The translations under genes and the position numbers were made by a program. Positions 4,257 to 5,583 of a stretch of DNA of 5,583 nucleotides are shown piece by piece. The notes beneath the pieces are model-generated. The model saw only the letters and a list, made by a program, of their open reading frames with translations. It searched no databases and had not been told where the DNA came from. The stretch is from positions 1 to 5,583 of the forward strand of contig DQGN01000040.1 of NCBI GenBank assembly GCA_003524745.1. The letters are read 5' to 3'. This DNA is from Patescibacteria group bacterium (lineage in GTDB: Bacteria; Patescibacteriota; Kazan-3B-28; UBA10110). Within the stretch, counting starts at the first letter, position 1, and each line of letters opens with the position of its first letter.

Positions 4257-5363
4257 TTATTGCGCGCGGAAGCTTATCAGAAACTCTTGTTTGAATTCCT
4301 GAAACTTTCCAGCTTGGATAGCCTCCCTTGCATATTCCATCAAGTGGAGGGTAAAACGGATGTTGTGCAGCATCAAATTGATTAATGTTCGCTGGCGGAT
4401 ATCGGGGTCCAGCGATTTCATCCCAGCTCTAAGTTCAGCGCGGCTAATTCCCGCCTTGCAGGTTGGGCAATCACACCCCTCTTCAATCATAGAAGTATCG
4501 TTGGTATATTCCGAGCGTTTAAGCCGCAAATAACCGTGTTTAGTTAACAAGCGACCGTGTCTGGCCTCTCTGGTATACGACACACAATCGAAGGTATCTA
4601 TCCCCCGCTCGATTGATTCTAATAGATCCACTGGTTGCCCCACGCCCAATAAATGGCGGGGTTTATTTTCCGGTAATCTTTGGGTGCAAAATTCAATCAT
4701 TCTATACATTTTTGGACGAGCTTCGCCGAAAGCCAGCCCGCCAATCGCTACGCCAGCGATGCCTGCGGCTAAATGTTGATTGGCGAATTTCAAACTCAAT
4801 ATCCGTGCCCATTTACTTAACCCTCCTTGTAAAATATAGAAAATGTTAGGACTAATCCCGGTCGACTCGTTAAACCACTTTTCTGTTGTTAACACCGATA
4901 AGAAATAAGCCAACGGATTTTTCACTCTTAAATGCCACACTCGATCTAACGGCATAATAATATCTACCCCCATCTTTTTCTGCCACCCTACCACCTCAGC
5001 GGAAGTGATTTTGTATTCTTGCTCATCCCAAGTAAATTTAATGCCATCTTTTTCTACGCGCATCTTTTTAGCTAAACTAACCATCTGAAAACCGCCGGAA
5101 TCAGCAAAAATTGGCCCCGACCAACCCAACTGTTGATGAATGTCTGGCGCCTGTTGCCTGCTTTCCATCATGGTATGCAAAGTGTTGACTAGAATCATTT
5201 CTACACCTAGTGCTTGTAGTTGGTTGGGTGACAAACCCGACCGAAGTAGGGCCAGCGTAAAATTGACCGTCATCGTCGGGGTATGCACCTCGCCATGGTC
5301 TGTTTGCAAAACCCCCGCCCTCGCCTGGCCATCTTTGGCTAAAATATCGAATTTAATTCCCAT
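4257..5363 (-). CDS. tgt: tRNA-guanine(34) transglycosylase, divergent
   Basis: The 368-residue product is a Tgt, which swaps G34 in GUN anticodons of tRNA for a queuine-type base in the cytoplasm. Visible hallmarks are DSGGFQ (D88), substrate-contact D140, ILQGG (Q179), GGLAFGE (G209), GVGQP, RGIDTFDCV with the nucleophile D259, and a zinc site CDCPTC (C297, C299, C302) with H333. Length is normal (about 370). Two parts are unusual. The common FMPVGT-like motif near residue 31 is replaced by MTVNFT. The bacterial DEC motif at D140 is DRV, so the position matching Zymomonas Cys158 is Val. Spacing from the Cys cluster to the zinc His is a few residues longer than usual. I chose the ATG at 5363 over an in-frame TTG six bases upstream because AAGG (5372-5375) lies eight bases before the ATG. 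It lies downstream of rplL. Confidence 0.94.
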   Translation of the reverse strand: MGIKFDILAKDGQARAGVLQTDHGEVHTPTMTVNFTLALLRSGLSPNQLQALGVEMILVNTLHTMMESRQQAPDIHQQLGWSGPIFADSGGFQMVSLAKKMRVEKDGIKFTWDEQEYKITSAEVVGWQKKMGVDIIMPLDRVWHLRVKNPLAYFLSVLTTEKWFNESTGISPNIFYILQGGLSKWARILSLKFANQHLAAGIAGVAIGGLAFGEARPKMYRMIEFCTQRLPENKPRHLLGVGQPVDLLESIERGIDTFDCVSYTREARHGRLLTKHGYLRLKRSEYTNDTSMIEEGCDCPTCKAGISRAELRAGMKSLDPDIRQRTLINLMLHNIRFTLHLMEYAREAIQAGKFQEFKQEFLISFRAQ

Positions 5364-5379
5364 AACCAATACCTTATAC

Positions 5380-5447
5380 TCGTCATTCTGGCTTGTCCAG
5401 AATCATATGGATTAATTTATAAGATTCTGGACAAGCCAGAATGACGA
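5380..5447. repeat. Perfect 25-bp inverted repeat with AT-rich loop
   Basis: The arms 5380-5404 and 5423-5447 are exact reverse complements over 25 bases, around an 18-base AT-rich loop (5405-5422). Core words are CATTCTGG, CTTGTCCAG and their complements. A partial third copy, CCAGAATGACG, lies at 5472-5482, and CATTCTGG recurs at 33-40, so this is a dispersed repeat family. On the minus strand the left arm supplies TGGACA (5394-5399), 15 bases before TATAAG (5373-5378), and the loop contains TATAAA (5416-5421). Either could be a tgt promoter. No T-run follows the hairpin, so it is not a normal terminator. Confidence 0.85.
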
Positions 5448-5491
5448 TGAAAGGTAAACATCGCCAGCTTACCAGAATGACGGGGGGTAGG

Positions 5492-5530
5492 AACCAAAAG
5501 ACCCGCGTAAGGCGGGTCTTGGTTGTTTTT
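5492..5530 (-). terminator. Terminator downstream of rplL (possibly bidirectional)
   Basis: GACCCGC (5500-5506) and GCGGGTC (5512-5518) form a 7-bp GC-rich stem with a 5-base loop. AACCAA (5492-5497) and TTGGTT (5519-5524) extend it across a two-base bulge. On the minus strand four T follow the inner stem, which fits the end of rplL. On the plus strand GTTTTT also follows, so the hairpin could work both ways, but no plus-strand gene ends here. Confidence 0.75.
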
Positions 5531-5538
5531 GATTACAA

Positions 5539-5583
5539 TTACTTCAACTCGACGGTGGCGCCAGCTTCTTCGAGTTTTTTCTT
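5539..5583 (-). CDS. rplL: Ribosomal protein bL12 (L7/L12), C-terminal end only
   Basis: The last 14 codons and the stop of a minus-strand gene enter from the right edge and read KKKLEEAGATVELK followed by TAA. This matches the strongly conserved C-terminus of L7/L12, where the final helix ends in a KxxLExAGAxVELK pattern. L7/L12 forms the ribosomal stalk that recruits translation factors. Most of the gene lies outside the window, so the call rests on these residues alone. A terminator follows 9 bases after the stop, so rplL probably ends its operon here. Confidence 0.8.
   Translation of the reverse strand, partial: KKKLEEAGATVELK

Overview
The window looks like part of a small uncultured bacterial genome, probably from the Candidate Phyla Radiation (Patescibacteria). 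This is an impression, not a proof. It rests on short genes with moderate to low GC, scattered palindromic repeats of the CATTCTGG/CCAGAATG and CCTGCC/GGCAGG types, short membrane-anchored proteins with Asn/Thr-rich linkers, and divergent copies of core genes. No rRNA, tRNA, CRISPR array or transposase was found.

Layout from left to right. Positions 1-323 hold no gene. They contain a compound repeat (about 83-300) with GTCATCC/GGATGAC ends and many CCTGCC/GGCAGG hairpins. The repeat ends just before thpR (324-881, +), an RNA 2',3'-cyclic phosphodiesterase of the 2H family. Positions 882-1487 have no convincing protein gene. On the minus strand they appear to carry two tandem transcription units of about 200 nt. 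Each has its own promoter, a predicted start at GCAAA, a 3' end TTTGC that pairs back to that start, and an intrinsic terminator. I read these as two structured non-coding RNAs, and they are the most interesting thing here. A perfect consensus promoter (TTGACA-17-TATAAT) then drives, on the plus strand, a membrane-anchored protein with an Ig-like Big_2 domain (1488-2513). A membrane-anchored leucine-rich-repeat protein follows (2577-3467).

The right half is read from the minus strand: the last 14 codons of rplL (5539-5583), its terminator, a 25-bp perfect inverted repeat, tgt (4257-5363, a divergent tRNA-guanine transglycosylase), and a membrane-anchored protein of unknown function (3554-4138) with its own promoter and a strong terminator that also separates it from the convergent LRR gene.

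Functionally the window mixes RNA metabolism (ThpR, Tgt, L7/L12 and the candidate ncRNAs) with three single-pass envelope proteins that probably face outward. There is no sign of one pathway joining all of them. The Big_2 and LRR genes are adjacent and co-directional and may be expressed together as surface binding proteins.
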